Source: Candidatus Cloacimonas sp. SDB (GTDB taxonomy: Bacteria > Cloacimonadota > Cloacimonadia > Cloacimonadales > TCS61). Taken from it: a DNA stretch of 6,811 nt. Below are positions 6,751 to 6,811 of the stretch, in pieces; the first letter of the stretch is position 1; each line of letters begins with the position of its first letter. The notes under the pieces were generated by a model, which saw only the letters and a program-made list of their open reading frames with translations, did not search any database and had not been told where the DNA came from. A program made the position numbers and the translations under genes. Location: assembly GCA_001412425.1 (NCBI GenBank), contig LKUH01000395.1:1-6811 (forward strand), given 5' to 3'.

Positions 6751-6811
6751 TAAAACCCTCTGAAAATACCTCTCGTTCCTCTCCACTTTGCGGAGATCTC
6801 CTTGGTTAAAA
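6751..6811. other. Downstream region with short inverted repeats, no clear terminator
   Basis: The 61 bases after the last stop codon hold three CCTCT words. They also contain a possible 5-base stem, TCTCC at 6780-6784 with GGAGA at 6792-6796 (7-base loop), overlapping the 10-base palindrome GGAGATCTCC at 6792-6801. The T-run expected of an intrinsic terminator does not follow. No reading frame can be judged in so short a stretch. Confidence 0.35.

Noticed and set aside
6780..6801. Intrinsic terminator after the last gene
   Set aside because: The stem is only five bases and no T-run follows; the window ends too soon to judge.

Overview
This window comes from an AT-rich, Gram-negative-type bacterial genome. 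The last gene ends in a FlgD-like domain of the 'NYPNPFN...GQIVR...SGLYFYRL...KMVLLK' type. Such domains end secreted proteins of the Fibrobacterota-Chlorobiota-Bacteroidota (FCB) supergroup and relatives. The modules just before it ('YRWVSFPVLDR', 'ENWIGYF', 'EIGVFMGQECIGAA') resemble, from memory, recurring modules of Candidatus Cloacimonadota secreted proteins. The phylum is an inference, not proven by the sequence. All genes lie on the + strand. I saw no tRNA, rRNA, CRISPR array, insertion sequence or integrase.

Region 1 (2-2596) is a tight, probably cotranscribed cluster. It holds the 3' end of a CPA2-type cation/proton antiporter that stops right after its last membrane helix, with no cytosolic RCK/TrkA domain. 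Nine bases later comes a soluble protein fusing a PTS EIIA (PtsN/fructose-type) domain to a PII-like ferredoxin-fold domain. Eighteen bases after that comes a full-length NtrC-family sigma-54 response regulator (REC, AAA+ with GAFTGA, Fis-type HTH). The simplest reading is an ion-transport module whose regulatory input is supplied in trans by the EIIA-PII protein, together with a sigma-54 transcriptional output. No cognate histidine kinase is visible.

Region 2 (2597-2877) is a 281-base intergenic stretch. It has no convincing gene, a 12-base palindrome, and an 11-base perfect inverted repeat whose second arm lies about 50 bases before the next start codon.

Region 3 (2878-6750) is one 1290-residue secreted multidomain protein. 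Its order is: signal peptide, zinc-dependent phospholipase C / S1-P1-like domain, carboxypeptidase-regulatory-like beta-sandwich, right-handed parallel beta-helix, two beta-rich FCB-type modules, and a FlgD-like C-terminal sorting domain. It looks like a cell-surface or exported hydrolase and appears transcriptionally separate from the upstream cluster. The last 61 bases hold only short inverted repeats and no convincing terminator.
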